Shown in pieces: positions 24,347-36,079 of a stretch of 64,000 bases of DNA; the stretch's first letter is position 1, and each line of letters begins with the position of its first letter. A program made the translations under genes and the position numbers. A model generated the notes under the pieces. That model was not told where the DNA came from. It saw nothing but the letters and a program-made list of their open reading frames with translations, and searched no databases. The stretch is from Larix kaempferi (lineage: Eukaryota; Streptophyta; Pinopsida; Pinales; Pinaceae). The stretch is from the NCBI GenBank assembly GCA_027924585.1, contig BSBM01000361.1:37617501-37681500 (forward strand). The letters are read 5' to 3'.

Positions 24347-27300
24347 AATCAGGGGCTAAAACCCTAGAAACCATGTTCATTTCTCAGTATTGCAATCCTT
24401 TTGTATGTATTCATTTTTTTCTTTCTTTGTGCTGATTCTTTTCCCTATGTATAAAACCTTTGAAGTCCTGCTGCGATTTTGAGGCCCGAAATTCTTTTGT
24501 ATGTTGTCATTTTTATTGATTTTGGCAAAGCCAGACAAATCTGATGATCTGTATGAAAAGTTATGAAACTGAATTGCGTTGATTGCAGCTTGGAAAGCGT
24601 TGAAACCGTAGCAATGAACGCTTTGTAATTGTAAATGCATTTTGTATGTATCCATTCATGTTCTTTGCAAAAAGATTAGATAATTTCGTGGATCTGTGTG
24701 AAAGTTTATTAAGGAAAATTTTGCTAGATCCATCTCAAGAGCCGTTGATACTAGCAATGAATCCTGTCTAGTTCCTGAAGCCGTTGCATATATATGATAA
24801 ATGGCTCAGGTAAGGCTTTGTTAGTTCTTGCCAAGCTTCAATTCCTGTTCAAATATCTTGAACAATAGTTGTTACAGGTCAATTTCCAGTGGAGTGGCTG
24901 AACTCGGAGCTTGTTCTCTGGATTGCTCCTTAGTACACCCTTCTAAAAGCTCAGAGACTGTTGCCCTTGAAATCTTAGTGAAAGGATTGAGTCTCTTATG
25001 TCTCTTGCCAATGTTGATTGCAGTGATACCGGAATTGTGGTCCAATCTTCTGCAAGTGAGGCTTCCTAACCTGGCTATTTTGGCATGGTATGGGTTGTTG
25101 TAGGGTGTCGGTAAGAATATGAGGTGTCAAGATTTTGGCTGGCGATATTGTAGACTATGGGATGTTCTTTTGCATGATAATATGCAAAGAAATTGACAAT
25201 GTCAAAACATTGTTATCGGAATTGATCCTGTTTTCTTGTGACTTTAGTCAGGGTCAAATTTTGGAGTATGAAAATCTGGAATTGAATTGGAAGGGTTGTT
25301 ATGAAGAGTATTTACAAGAGAGGCATGTTTTACAAATGACAGAGAATGCTAATATATTCACTTAAGAAAACCATTTCACTGAACATTTTTGAAAAATCAG
25401 TAAAAGCCAAGTCCAATAAGGATTGCATTTGAATAATTTTTGGCAGCGATTTTTTTTTTAATATGATTTCAATTCAGTGAATTTTGCCCTCATTTTGGAG
25501 CTGCATGAAAAATACAGCATGCTACTGCAGATTTTTCAGAACGCTACATCATTATAAGATAACTGTTGTAAGAACAATTGGTTTGTGTGACAACCAATAA
25601 CTAAATTTTTAGAGAAATTCACTATGAGCTTTTTAATTTTTTAATGCATTGTCCTTTATAGGCAACAGATATCATGAAGAGATAACATTGGCTATGAGCT
25701 TCCTAATTTTTCAATGCATTTTCCTCTATAGATAACAGAAATCATGAAAAGATAATTGTCAATATCTTGACGTATGACTTAAAAAAAAACAACCAATAAG
25801 ATTAAACTGTATCTATCATATGTAGCATAGTAGAAAGCCAATAGAAGAATTATTGTACCGTGTCATAGATTTACTTGGAGAGATCACTGTACATAATTGA
25901 AAGGAAATGAAAACATTAAAAATGTACAAGTATTAAATAGACACTGATACATGTTTTTAGCATTCAAAACCATTGAAATCAATCTACTGGTGCTAAAACT
26001 TTATCATTATCAAGTCAGGCAATTTAAGTTTCAAAACATGGCTATCATCTAGTTTCTCTGATTAGAAATGTTACAATAAATTTTTTTCCTGCAACGGTTA
26101 CAGTTGTATGTTTGTAGGCACATGAATCATCAGCAGTGGACATTTTCATTGTGGATGATGTGAATAACAAAGGCAGTTTGCATATGGCTATGCTTTATGG
26201 ATCTAGTTGCTTACATCTTGAGCTCATAATAAATTCATATGCTGGGGAATAGCACATAGAGATCTATTGCTATTTCTTATGTTTTGCTTGGAACCTTTCT
26301 GATCTGATCTCTTTGTTTGATTGACAGAGATCTGATAGCAAATGATTGATGGGAAATTACCAATTTCCATAGAATTGGAACTTGTACCTGTATCAATTTA
26401 CTGCATGTTGAAAATTAAAATGCAAAACGCATAAAATCAAACAACAGACAAGCAATATAAATTGCATTGCCATTTTGCAACTGAAATGATCGCAACCTAA
26501 TTATATTTGACAAAAGAAGCAATGACATTGACGCAGTTCAAAATCATTGACATATACACTGCTGAGCAAAAAAATAGAAGCAGATGTAAGTATCGTTTAA
26601 AAAATGCAAGAGAATTTGTATTGTTTTTTTCAAAAAAAAAGTTCAATTTAAGTAACAGGTGCACTGTATTTGAACATAAAGCATTGAAAATCAATTGTTC
26701 TTGTGATTATCTGAGTTCTAATTCTATGTACGATTGCATTTTCAATGTCAGAAACAATATAAACCATGTTTTAGCACATGGAAATACTGAAAACTATTAC
26801 AACGGTTTTATTGAAATGAAAAAGGCACTAAAGAAAACATCATTTGGAGAGCAACTCTACACAAACGAAGTGTGCTACAAGGTTATTGAACTTCAAACTA
26901 GGAGACAACAGAGCAAGTGCAAAGACTGTAGCTGATTACCATAGACATGAACGAAATATTGACATTTGAGATGTTGGAAAGCCATGTATCTATCTATATT
27001 TGTAAACTATGAATAAGATCACAAAAGATTATAGGTAGATTGTTTTCAAGAATGCGAAAAGGAAATATCAGTTGCTGAAGCATGAAAACTATGTATCTGT
27101 TTTGGCATTCAGTGACTATGACTTTGCAAATTACAAATGAAAAAGATAGTGACATTTGCAAAAATGCTGTGAAGCTATTCTGACAGATGCAGTAAATAAC
27201 ATTAAAAAAGTGAGCAATATATATAAGTGTTTTTGGTTTGTTTGTGTTTTCAACAAACAGTGGAAAAAAGATAAACATCATTGACATTTTCAAGAGTTCT

Positions 27301-27424
27301 GTGCATATATCGATATCTATGCCTAGGAAAGGAGGTTAAGTTTGATAGAATATTTTTTTACACAATACCAGAAAACATAACTCAGAATCTAAAACTCTCG
27401 CAAAATATATTCTTGGAAATCTTC
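24347..27424. other. Helentron cargo region, no gene recognised
   Basis: The stretch may continue the captured host segment, since mean base composition between 24400 and 25370 is less AT-rich than its surroundings. Plus-strand open frames at 24828-25103 and 25135-25365 have no known motif. An imperfect direct repeat, 'atgagctt..taattttt.aatgcatt', occurs at about 25625 and 25694. The rest is AT-rich. Confidence 0.35.
26507..26935 (+). CDS. Uncharacterised open reading frame (142 aa)
   Basis: This is one of the longest uninterrupted frames outside the transposase region. The product would be basic and Lys/Asn-rich, with scattered Cys (a CSCDY and a CKDCS pair near the end), no signal peptide and no membrane segment. 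I recognise no domain. It runs opposite to the Helentron genes. In DNA this AT-rich a frame of this size can arise by chance, so real coding is doubtful. Confidence 0.15.
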   Translation: MTKEAMTLTQFKIIDIYTAEQKNRSRCKYRLKNAREFVLFFSKKKFNLSNRCTVFEHKALKINCSCDYLSSNSMYDCIFNVRNNINHVLAHGNTENYYNGFIEMKKALKKTSFGEQLYTNEVCYKVIELQTRRQQSKCKDCS

Positions 27425-28153
27425 TTGCATTGCTAGGTGTAGATTGCAAGTGATATGGAACGTTGCTAAGATGTCAGCAGGTTCCATTTTCAAAACCTAG
27501 GAGATGCTGACTGTTAAAATTTTAAAATTCCACAGCGGAGGATGAAACATGACAGAATGCAAGTCTCCACAAATTTAGAAGATATAAATAAATAGTGATT
27601 TATTATCGTTGATTAGACATAAATAAACACAGGACAACGCACAGATCTCATATACTTCTCATTTACATTGATGGAAGTAAATAGATTGGTCTTTGAAGAT
27701 TGGCTGAATATCAAATATCTATCAGCATCAAATGAATATGATGCATTACTGATGAAAATTGAAATCATTTCAACTAGACTCCTACAGAGTTCAAAGTTTA
27801 GAGTGGGCAATTTATTCATTTGTGTAGTCTCTTTATAGCTAGACTATCTGCCATTTGATCTCAGTTTTAGTCCTCATAATGGGGTCCTTGTTTGTTGAAC
27901 TTTAGACTATATTTAAATGTTTAGATATTTGTAATTGTTGCTTTCTCTCAAAGCTATCTACTGCTGCAAACTGCTACTAGTCAACATCTATAAGCATGTG
28001 ATGTCACTGTTCACTAGTGTATACACAGCTGACAGTGTCGTCATCTTTTTCTCAGCAATAGTGACTTGTACATGCCTTCTTCAGATTTGTTGTAGTCTGT
28101 GGATGTCTACAAATTCTGGGATAGACTCTGTATAAAAAATCGTGTGCATGAAA
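27425..28153 (-). repeat. Inverted copy of repeat block R
   Basis: The reverse complement matches 42485-43130 and 46363-47010: the 'gattttttatacaga' start, the 'acatccacag' stretch, the 'aatcttcaaagaccaatct' segment and the 'gttccatatcacttgcaat' segment occur in the same order. It lies beyond the 3' end of the RPA-like gene, while the direct copies lie beyond the 5' end of the polyprotein, so the coding module (28.2-42.4 kb) is bracketed by long inverted repeats. Confidence 0.75.
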
Positions 28154-29392
28154 AAGCACTTTGAAACAATCAAATGCTTGAAACGTATACAATATGAAAT
28201 AGCAGAGTTGCAATCTTAAGACAAGTATGGACACCTGGACAAGCATTCAAATAAAGCTATGTTTCTTTATATATATTTATAGTTTTTTATCAAAATCATG
28301 ACCACAGAAACTGTCAATATATCAGATCCATAGACTCTTGTTGTATATGTACTAATACAAAATCATGGCAGCCGATCATGGTGCATGTATAATTACATTG
28401 ATTATATCAAAAAAACAAAATTTCAATAAAGTTTTTTCTCTTTTTATATGCTAGCTATTGCACATGTACATAAGTATTTTCCAGGACTGGATATGATCTT
28501 TGCAAGCTATGAGTTGAAGTCATCATGATCACTGTAATGACAAGGGGCACTGAAGTTTGTTTCCTGTACATTGAAGAAAAGGAAAATATTAACACCAAAA
28601 GCAATTGATAATTGAAAACAAAACATGTTAGGAAAAAATAAAATGTGAAAGTGTTGAAAGCAGAACATGTTACATATGAATTTGAAGCTAAAATCTGATC
28701 ACATTCATGAATATGTTAAATCTATGTATAGTTTTTGCTATTGCTCTGACTAAGTCAAGAGAAATTAGTATGAATGCACAAAGAGATTACAGTGTAATAA
28801 AAAACTATTTCATTGACACTTACATGAGATGCATAGTTTGAACTTCAAAAATTGTGCCTCTGAATCAAAGGATTTGAGAGAAAAGGTAAAAGCTTTGGGT
28901 CAGAAACACAATTGTATTATTATATGACTTGTATTCTAGAACATGATTAAATAAACTGTAAGCTAATAAAGGCAATACATGATGACATTAGCCTATCATC
29001 ACTGAATGTGAAGACTATAGCTATTGATCATTGATAGTAAAAAAAAGTAATTTTTATAGCAATTGAAAATTACAGATAGCAATAGTGGCTAAACTATCAA
29101 CAAGAATTAAAAAATGTTATTGTTTTATTGTTTCAAGAATTCAAAAAACTGTGAGTGCGAGCCAGTGATGAAATCTAGTACTTAGTTTATTTAGTCATAG
29201 TTCAAGTTTGAATATCAAATTGCAATGTTTTTATAAAAACATTTGCAGACATTTGTTTAAGTCATTTGGAAGCGAACATATTTTTGTTTGAAACAAAATC
29301 TGTAAACAGACAAGGTATGAAATACAGCATGCATATAGTTGAGAAGGTTGTGTTTTTCCCTAGATTAACAGTTACTTGTGCATACCTTGTTT
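28154..29392. other. Non-coding stretch downstream of the RPA-like gene
   Basis: No gene is seen. The sequence is AT-rich, with several A/T runs and no domain-bearing frame. It would hold the 3' untranslated region of the RPA-like gene. Confidence 0.4.
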
Positions 29393-31527
29393 CTAGAGTT
29401 TTTTGCAGTTGAATATTCTGTTGTTCATTGCAAGAGTGAAAAGGCCTTGTTGGTTGAATTTGCGCAGATGGCGAATAGTTGTTGTAACAGCCTGACAATA
29501 TTGTTCATATGAAACAGCTGAAACAAATGGACAATATTCTTTGAGTTGTGCACCTCGAAGACTGCATTCAAGCATTCCTTGATCGGTTTCCAGTTTGCAT
29601 TCCAAGATATGCTCATAGGCTGCAGCTGTTTCTTGATTACAAAAACTACAAAATGTGGTGCTCTGGATCATCGGGAGCTTGCATTCTGCGCATGTACATT
29701 GGAATGGCGGTGCAAAAGCATTTTTAATTTTGAGCACTCCATATATCTATTGCAATTTCCAAGATAGGAAATATACAGTGTATGAGATAGGTACAAGTAT
29801 ATAGAAATGGTGCAGGAGAAAGTACAAGTTGCAAAGAAGGAAGGGAGAAAAAAATTACACCTATTGCTAAAAGTATTGGAAAGAAAAGGTGCGAAAAAAA
29901 GAAACAAGATCTCTTCTTTCTAAATATTGTAATAGTATAAATGCAAATAGGGTGTTGCAGAAGACATGGACCTATGCAAATGTTCTGGGACAATGTTGAA
30001 ATAAGGTTTTTTGTAGCTATAACATAGTTGATTTCATGGATATGGATTCGGTAGATAATCTTATGGATTGTTTCTTGTTTACAATAAAATATAATGAACA
30101 AGCAACTTTTAAAACCGTTGATGAGAACTGAGAAGATAGAACATATGTCAAAAGACAAATAGACTATGTTGTTTTTTCTTTTTTCCTGCTACGAATTAGA
30201 AGAATTGTTACAGTGATTTCATAGTTTAACAAAGAACGATGAAATGTATCTCTGATCTGTGTCTTAGCTTCAACAACCATAAGCAAATCTTGAATTGCAA
30301 ATTCATCATTGAGTGGATCAATAAATGTGGCCTGGAAGGCCTTTATCAGGTGACTGCCTTTTGGCCCTGGTCGAACAATGTTTTTGAATAAATAGAGCAC
30401 TGGCTCGTCCTGTGCAAGCTGTTGTTGTACTCGTAGAAAGAAGTTTTTATAAGTGTCGTTCACTTGAAACTGCGAGAATGAAAAAGAAAAAGTCAGGAAA
30501 AAATGTATAAATAATTTGCAATTGACAAATGCATATAAACTTAGAGAAAAGTGCAGTTGTATCAGCAATTAACAATGAAATGACAAAAATAAAAAAATAA
30601 TATGAACTTTGGAAAGAACAAAAGCAAGTTGACAGTACAGTTGCATAGTCATTTGGAGTTTCACCATCCCTGATGTAGAAATCCAATTGTTTGTTTTTGT
30701 ATTCGCATGCAACCACTATAGAAGCAACTGAACCAACAACATATGCCTCATCAGATGAAACTAGCTCATTAATTGTAGTGTCTGGAGGAAGACAACGTGT
30801 CTTGCATACTTGATCTATTGTTTCAATATGGCTGGAAGGTAATATTGCTATGGAGTTTATAGCATCTCCACGATCATATTGGCCTCTTTTCTTTAATTCA
30901 AATCCAATAATTCAGACACTTTTTCCAGGAAACAAGAAGTTGCCAAATCTGTTGACAAGGTTATCATTCATGGTAAGAGTAATTGTCCTGAAACCATGTT
31001 TATCTACAAGGTCTGCATGCAGAATCTTTGTTTTGACAGGCGAGTTTTGCGTTCGATTCTGTGCAGGGCCATAGACAATTAAAATATCTCCCTCAAAAAC
31101 ATTGGCATGAGACATTGTACATAACTCCACAATAGATGAAGCTTGAACAAATGCCTGCTTTAATCTGTGAACATAAGAAAATGGAACACAAAAAATAGCA
31201 ATTTTACAATTGTCTATTGTTGGTAGCTATGTACACACAATCACATTATTTCTAGACAAGGACATGGAAAAGAATAGAGATTTTGTACAAGAAAATTGAT
31301 GAAATGAATTAACTTAGATTTGAGTAGAAGAGAAAAAAATTAATAAGCAGAAATCCAAGACAAAGAAAAATGACTAGGTTCGATGCAAAGCAACATTACC
31401 TCTTTGGACTGGTTGTTTTTGCATTGGAATTGGGCAATGGCCATGTTGCAATTGATTCTGACGCTGCAACGTCTTGTGAACAAGAAATATTTCTGTCACC
31501 AGATGGGATGCTCGATGTAGGTTCCAT
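29393..31527 (-). pseudogene. RPA1-like single-stranded DNA-binding protein, four exons
   Basis: Exons on the minus strand: 31527-31400, 31164-30639, 30469-30212 and 29746-29393. Each intron has GT...AG ends and the joins keep frame (the first splits an Arg codon). The product resembles the large subunit of replication protein A. Exon 2 holds one OB-fold-like domain (HGFRTITLTMNDNLVNRFG) followed by the start of another. Exon 4 holds a four-Cys ribbon (CAEC...CSFC), then the AAAYEHILECKLETDQG and GAQLKEY strands of a DBD-C-like OB fold. Family members coat single-stranded DNA; Helitrons carry RPA genes, presumably to protect the displaced strand. One TGA (30914-30912) interrupts exon 2. The start ATG at 31527 opens a Ser-rich, unstructured N terminus. 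The gene follows the endonuclease on the same strand, after a gap of about 0.8 kb. The RPA identity rests on pattern only. Confidence 0.7.
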
Positions 31528-32340
31528 TGCAACAATGATTCGCTTTTGGCAAATTTCTTTGTGCTGTATATATTTCCTGAATATGCTTTTTTTTTAACTG
31601 ATTCTGAAAAATGATCTAGATCTCAAACCATTAGTAGTCATATGCAAAAGATAGATGTTTATAGATATAGACTAGAGCAAATTGAATCGTCAAGAATTTT
31701 TGAAAGGGATATTGCATTGAGTTTTGGCATTTAACAAAGAACAAACAAATGTGTTCATGTCAATAACTATGATTTGAATTTCTATGAATAGAAGTACATA
31801 AGATTGAAGTTTGTTTGAGTAATGTTTTTGATTAAACAATAGTTAATGAATGAAATAAAAGAATTGTAAAGAGTTTAGGTAACTGCATTTCAAACATAAT
31901 GCTACAAAAGAATAAAACATTGATTCTTGTCTATTAAACCAGACAATAAGCTATTGTTTCATGTTTATAGCTGAAGCAACAGTGTCTTTATTTCTCTTGT
32001 TTTTTTTTTCCTAATTTTTTTTTTCCAAATTATTGTGCATAGATAATAGTCAATGCATATTAGTGAATGGTCGTTACAAAATAATGGATGGCATACCAGA
32101 GTATGCACAAGGAAAAAGAAAATTGGAGGTTGGGAAAGCAACGGAATTGAACAATACTTTGTTCATTGCAAAAGAAAAGAAAGAAGTTAGTTGCGAAATG
32201 CTGGTTTGGTTTTTTCTATAAATTTTTGGTTGTAGTTTTAAAAACTCAGAATCAATGTTTTTGAAATTTCAAAAACTAAAATAAAAGAAGACAAGGACGA
32301 TATCATGGATATATTTTTTGAAATATGGAATGCAGGTAGA
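31528..32340. other. Spacer between endonuclease and RPA-like gene
   Basis: No gene is recognised. It probably contains the promoter of the RPA-like gene, but no convincing TATA box could be placed. A short plus-strand frame at 32033-32221 has no known motif. Confidence 0.4.
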
Positions 32341-33063
32341 TTATATTGAATCAAAAGGAATTGATAGAAAACAGCTAAAATGATCAGACCAATATGCATC
32401 TGAAATAGTAAATGAAATTGTATCAAGATCCAAATTTGTCCAAAAATGATCAATCATAGAGTCATAGCTAGTTGTAATATGACTTGTTTTTAATCTCAGT
32501 TTTCTTGCTTGCATATATGTCTATATTAATTTTCTGGTCATTGTTTCCTTCAACATGTCGATGTTGAAGTCACCGGCAACAACAATAGGCATTTCCATAT
32601 TATTGTTTTCTGGCAAAATGCAATTGAGTGCACAATTGACTTTGTCAAATACAGTATTTGGTTTGACATATATATTTATAATTTTCATGGTGTTGCTACG
32701 AAGTTTAAGATCAATGACAATTGCCTCAATGAATTTTTCATTGTATGTTGCGGTGTGCAAGATTGGAATCTCTTTTTTGACAGCTATTATGAGACCATGC
32801 ACTGAATAAGTTGCAATGCATCTGTATTGGTTTGTAAATGTTGTGTGCACCGGAGGCGAATGCAAATGGGTTTCTTGTAGACATAGAATGTGTGATTCTA
32901 AAAGTTCAGGATCATGTGCAATGTCCTCAATGTACGGGACCATACTACATGTATTAAGTGAACATATAATAAGGTGTTGATTACAAGGAATTGACTTTAG
33001 ACCATATTGAAATTTCAATGATGCATCTTCTATTAATCTAGTTGATTCGACAAGCACTATTGA
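32341..33063 (-). pseudogene. APE-like endonuclease (EEP) domain of the Helentron
   Basis: In phase with the helicase lies an exonuclease-endonuclease-phosphatase fold. The catalytic sites are visible in order: SLNTCSM (Asn), CLQETH (metal-binding Glu), NIYVKP (Tyr), GDFNID (Asp and Asn). After a TAG (32523-32521) the same frame continues with SMIDHFWTN and YWSDHF, the final Asp-His pair, and stops naturally at a TAA ending at 32341. All core residues are therefore present, with one stop in the loop between GDFN and SMIDH. Such a domain is diagnostic of Helentrons and resembles non-LTR retrotransposon endonucleases, from which it is thought to derive. Its role in transposition is unproven. 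Confidence 0.85.
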
Positions 33064-34486
33064 TTAAACAGTGAAGTTCTTTTGTTCCAATTTGTTTACA
33101 AGATAAAGAGATTCAATGCTTTTTACACGGGAAAGTGCAGTGTAAACAAGGCCATGCCTTGTAACCCCTTTTGGATCAAATGCAACTTTTTCAAGTGTCA
33201 AACCTTGTGCTCTATGGATTGTTCTAGCACATGCCAATTGAATTGGGAATTGTATCCTAACAAAATTTCTTTTATTGCCAACCAAGAGCTGTGTTGATAT
33301 TCTTTTGATAGGTGTCCAAGTATGGTTTATAAAATTGTTGTATAGACAATGCATATTAGTACGTGTAATGGAACCTATCTTTGGACTAGGAAACTCAAGC
33401 CAGATAACGTCTGTGCAGCTTTTGTCATAGTGCCGAAAAATAGCTTCCGTTCCATTTACAAGTCCATCTTCAATGAGATAGTTTCCACCAATCAACTCAA
33501 CAAGCATGTTTTTTTCCACTACAATTGATTGGGGAAGTTGATTCGTCTTTTGCCGTTCATAATTGACGTTGGCTTCATCAATTTTGTTGTCATGTGCTAT
33601 GAATGTAAATGCTTCTGTTTCTACATATGACAACATTCTTGAATTATGGAAATCGACATCTTTGTTCCGATAATACAAGAATGGAAATGTCGGATCAACA
33701 GGTGCTGGTCTATGGCAATGTGCATTTAAATATTGAATATCGCTAGCTGACTGTAGGCATTTTCTGATTCTATTTAAAATTGATATGAAAATGTCATTTT
33801 CTTGTCTAACAACCTTTGTAAGTTCATAATATTTTATATTGTCAAGCCAAAAACTATATGGGAATTTGTCTTGTCGAAAAGTTGGAAATTCAAAAATACA
33901 AGAATCATGAACAGGTTCAGCTTGAAATAAATCTCCACAGAAAATTACATCAACATTTCCAAATGGATTTGTTGGAGCATGCTTGATCTCGCGCATACGT
34001 TTGTCTATGTTATAAAGCATATGCGAACCTATTAAAGACACTTAGTCAAGCAACAACACTTGAAGTTGATCAAAGTCTTTTGTAAGAATATCTAATGTAT
34101 TTGAACTTAATGGAAGCAAGTTGCCAGAATTTAGTGGAAGTTTAAGAGCAGAATGGACAGTGATACCATCAACATTGTATGTTGCTTTTCCAGTAAGTGC
34201 TGCAATGAGCCCCTTTCTTTTCAATGGGTCACTTCCAAGTGCTTTATCATACAACAGAACAAGAGCATTGAAAAGAGCTTTTGCAGTGTTTGTTTTGCCT
34301 GTACCAGCACTTCCTGTTAAAAATAAGTGTATTGGCTTGGAAGGATTGGTTTTTTTTTCTAGTAACAATCTCTTTTACTATAGACTGTTGTTCATTGTTT
34401 AGGTTTCTTCTTGTTGCAATATATTGTTCCATGTTAGGTAGAAAAGGTTTTTCTTTGACATTGCAAAGGTTTAGGTCTTGTTGCAT
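33064..34486 (-). pseudogene. PIF1-type SF1 helicase domain
   Basis: This 5'-3' DNA helicase would unwind the donor strand. Walker A is GSAGTGKT (34314-34291), followed by LTGKATYNVDGITVHSAL (motif Ia). Motif II should read DE, but the Glu codon is TAA (34044-34042), exactly at the catalytic residue. Motif III is GDLFQAEPV. The motif V region LACARTIHRAQGLTLEKV and motif VI HGLVYTALSRVKS are intact. The segment 34486-34359 (NMEQYI.TRR.LN.EQ) is joined to Walker A only by a shift in the A9 run at 34350-34358. The TAA at 33066-33064 separates the helicase from the endonuclease in the same frame. Confidence 0.85.
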
Positions 34487-36079
34487 GCTAGTTCTTTTTT
34501 ATGAACAAGATCAATGTGGATATCAACTTTTTGAAAATCCATGCAATCATACATGGGTTCCGATGTTGCTTTAGAGGAATTAGAAACTTTCGATTGTGTT
34601 TCAACAATTTCCTTTGCAATGTCGAGATCTCCCCATTTGCTTGTTGCTTTAGGGAAGAATGTTTGCTCGACAATTGATATTTGTGACTTGTATTGCTCAT
34701 ATGCTTGTGTCCAAGTTTGAAGCGATTGAGTTAGAAAGTTGTCTAGGTGTCTAAAATGGACAAAGAGCAATAGCTTCTCCCGTGCAAATTTTTCTGGATC
34801 TTTTTCTTGCCTATATCGAATATACCGAATAATGCATGGCCTATTTCTTTTGATTGTTCTCCCGTCTATGAAGCAATAAAAGGAAGCATACTCAGCAAGA
34901 CTAAGAGTTTCAAGTTCATTAGGACGTTCAATGTATCTATCTATTATTGAAGGACAAAGTATGTCTTCAGATTCATCTGATTCTTTTTTCAATAGAGATG
35001 GTTTTTTCAAGGCAACAACTCGTTTATCGTCAGGAGCAGTGTTGATGAAAATTGTTTTTCTTGATGATGAATGCAAAGGTAAAGAGAGAATAATATGGAC
35101 CGCTTGTCTAATTGACATTTGTTGCATGTTTAAGAGCGTGTTTCCTAATTTGCGTATTGTTTCAAGTTGTCCAGATTTGTTTGCAATTGACTCTTCCTTG
35201 ATCTTTTTCAATGCCTTTGTCATAGGTTTGTCTAGTTTTGTTATATATGAGGTTACATATGTTGTCGTAGCATAAGCATCTAAAATGAATTGAGCATCAG
35301 TATTTGCTTGCCACAATTTTGGAATGTGCTTTGCAAATGGATTTATCCAAATATCCGATGGATATCTTTTTAGCAATAGCGTGGGTTGGTTAATCAAGGA
35401 ACGTAGTAGCACAATGTAGTTGTCCTTGTCCAAATCCAACTTTTGAAGAAATGCTTCAAAGCATATGTTTTTTTCATATTCGCTAGACTCAAGAGCAGAA
35501 GTAAGGAGTTTTGTTTTTTCATCAAGATTATTCAGTTCATTGTCAATGGGTTCTAAAATTGTTGTAGCATCGATCGGAAACATAGGAAATCAGAATCTGC
35601 AACTAGAACGTCGATGTTTTCTACATGCACGTGTGTGTCGATGGGTTTGAATCTTTTTTAATTCTTCAGTAAGAAAAGAAGAATCTGTTGAAATATATTT
35701 GTCAACAAAAGTTGTTCTTTCATGCTTAGTATTTTTACCATATACTGGTGCATTCTCAATCCAAAGAAGACCATGATCATGTTCATTTCCTCTTTGTTGA
35801 AATTCGGTTGTGAAAAAGTAATCATTGACGGTTCCAAAGAGAAAGTTGTTTTTCAATATCAATGACTTCATCGAGTTCATTTTGTGTCTATAATAGCGAC
35901 TACAAATGACAGGATGGTTTCTAATCAAAGCATCGATATCATTTTGTGAGGAAAATAATGTTGAATTGGAATTGTTTTTTGTTTCAAGATGTTGTAAAGC
36001 ATTGCACAATGGTTTCCATATATGTTCTGCAGAAGTGAAGCTAACAAAGAAAGTTGGTGGCCCTGGTTGCCTAACCATT
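34471..36079 (-). pseudogene. Helitron-type Rep (HUH/Y2 relaxase) domain
   Basis: Rep nicks one DNA strand and becomes covalently linked through tyrosine to start rolling-circle transposition. The metal-binding HUH motif is GNEHDHGLLW, with the two His codons at 35781-35779 and 35775-35773. The catalytic pair is TYVTSYITK, with Tyr codons starting at 35259 and 35247 and the conserved Lys after them. The order PPTFF, HUH, CRKH, DIWI, LW.AN.D.QF, Y2 follows the family. A TGA at 35592-35590 sits in the CRF.FP motif, where family members usually have Gly or a similar residue. Beyond Y2, the LGNTLLN, RQAV and SSRKTIFINT motifs belong to the Rep-helicase linker. The frame ends at 34471 after a shift in or near an A6 run (34495-34500). 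Confidence 0.85.

Noticed and set aside
24828-25365. Continuation of the captured Hsp110 gene
   Set aside because: Neither frame contains the motifs expected after the nucleotide-binding domain segment, so the fragment is taken to end near 24346.
34121-35275. Plus-strand frames across the helicase and Rep region
   Set aside because: They are antisense shadows of the transposase coding strand.
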